A DNA stretch of 64,000 nucleotides, taken from Rhizobium sp. Leaf453 (lineage in GTDB: Bacteria > Pseudomonadota > Alphaproteobacteria > Rhizobiales > Rhizobiaceae). Within the stretch, counting starts at the first letter, position 1. Every line of letters starts with the position of its first letter. The notes under the pieces were generated by a model. The model was given only the letters and a program-made list of their open reading frames with translations, did not search any database and was not told the DNA's origin. The translations under genes were made by a program, and so were the position numbers. This document shows positions 63,915 through 64,000 of the stretch, in pieces. Location: the NCBI RefSeq assembly GCF_001425605.1, contig NZ_LMRG01000026.1, positions 310,001-374,000 on the forward strand, read 5' to 3'.

Positions 63915-64000
63915 TCAGCTCATGCTGATGCTGAACCACCAGGTGGCAAGGCCGAGGAAGGCGAAGAAGCCAGTCACATCCGTCACCGTCGTCACGAAAA
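63915..64000 (-). CDS. mgtE: Magnesium transporter MgtE, C-terminal fragment (cut by window edge)
   Basis: The last 28 codons read FVTTVTDVTGFFAFLGLATWW then FSISMS and stop. The TDVTGFFAFLGLA signature is the final transmembrane helix of MgtE. The rest lies beyond position 64000. Upstream of the MerR gene on the same strand. Confidence 0.65.
   Translation of the reverse strand, partial: FVTTVTDVTGFFAFLGLATWWFSISMS

Overview
The window is a stretch of circular-chromosome backbone from an alphaproteobacterium of the order Hyphomicrobiales, most likely family Rhizobiaceae (Agrobacterium/Rhizobium/Neorhizobium group). The evidence is the gene order (tpiA-secG-pyrG ... kdsA-eno-ftsB-pdhABC-lpdA-lipA), an E1-beta subunit carrying its own lipoyl domain, many rhizobial conserved hypothetical genes, and rhizobial-type intergenic palindromic repeats. 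I see no prophage, plasmid, transposase, rRNA, tRNA or CRISPR.

Region 1 (106-9704, all minus strand) is the pyruvate dehydrogenase/lipoate region: pdhA, a small membrane protein, pdhB, pdhC, an exported protein, an SGNH esterase, a GNAT acetyltransferase, lpdA, a GlsB-type membrane protein, lipA and a P-loop kinase-like gene. Two palindromic intergenic elements interrupt it. Region 2 (9853-13440) holds ftsB-like, eno, kdsA and a VOC protein. Region 3 (13590-21100) looks accessory: two SDRs divergent from a LysR regulator, a lytic transglycosylase-like lipoprotein, a GH32 fructosidase, a 1-kb repeat-rich non-coding stretch, an MDR oxidoreductase and a GNAT. Region 4 (21128-25759) is pyrG, secG, tpiA, then a cytochrome b561/YceI pair.

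Region 5 (25820-32602, minus) is the most interesting part. A tightly packed operon encodes a HAD-UbiA fusion resembling mycobacterial decaprenyl-phosphate phosphoribosyltransferase, a DprE1-like FAD oxidase, an ArnE-like small flippase, an extended SDR and a class-III aminotransferase. Together they look like a polyprenyl-phosphate-linked pentose, or amino-pentose, pathway assembled from mycobacterial-arabinan-type and Ara4N-type parts. The product is not known to me.

Region 6 (32839-49342) mixes housekeeping genes (parE, thrS, yidD, an IscU/SufU-like scaffold, folE, hisI) with conserved accessory genes (GNAT, epimerase, DUF2336, CitE-like, flavin reductase, nitroreductase, PlsC-like, DUF1697, patatin, CBS). 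folE has a long leader with a strong stem-loop. Region 7 (49574-64000) carries rhomboid, PAS and PilZ proteins, a BTLCP cysteine peptidase, a DacA-type carboxypeptidase with SPOR domain, DUF1489, sdaA, DUF599, DUF1624, an isoprenylcysteine methyltransferase-like protein, a Tat-exported PhoX phosphatase, a LiuR-like MerR regulator and the C-terminal end of mgtE cut by the window edge. A strong terminator and a promoter-like sequence at about 50440-50602 suggest an unannotated small RNA on the minus strand.
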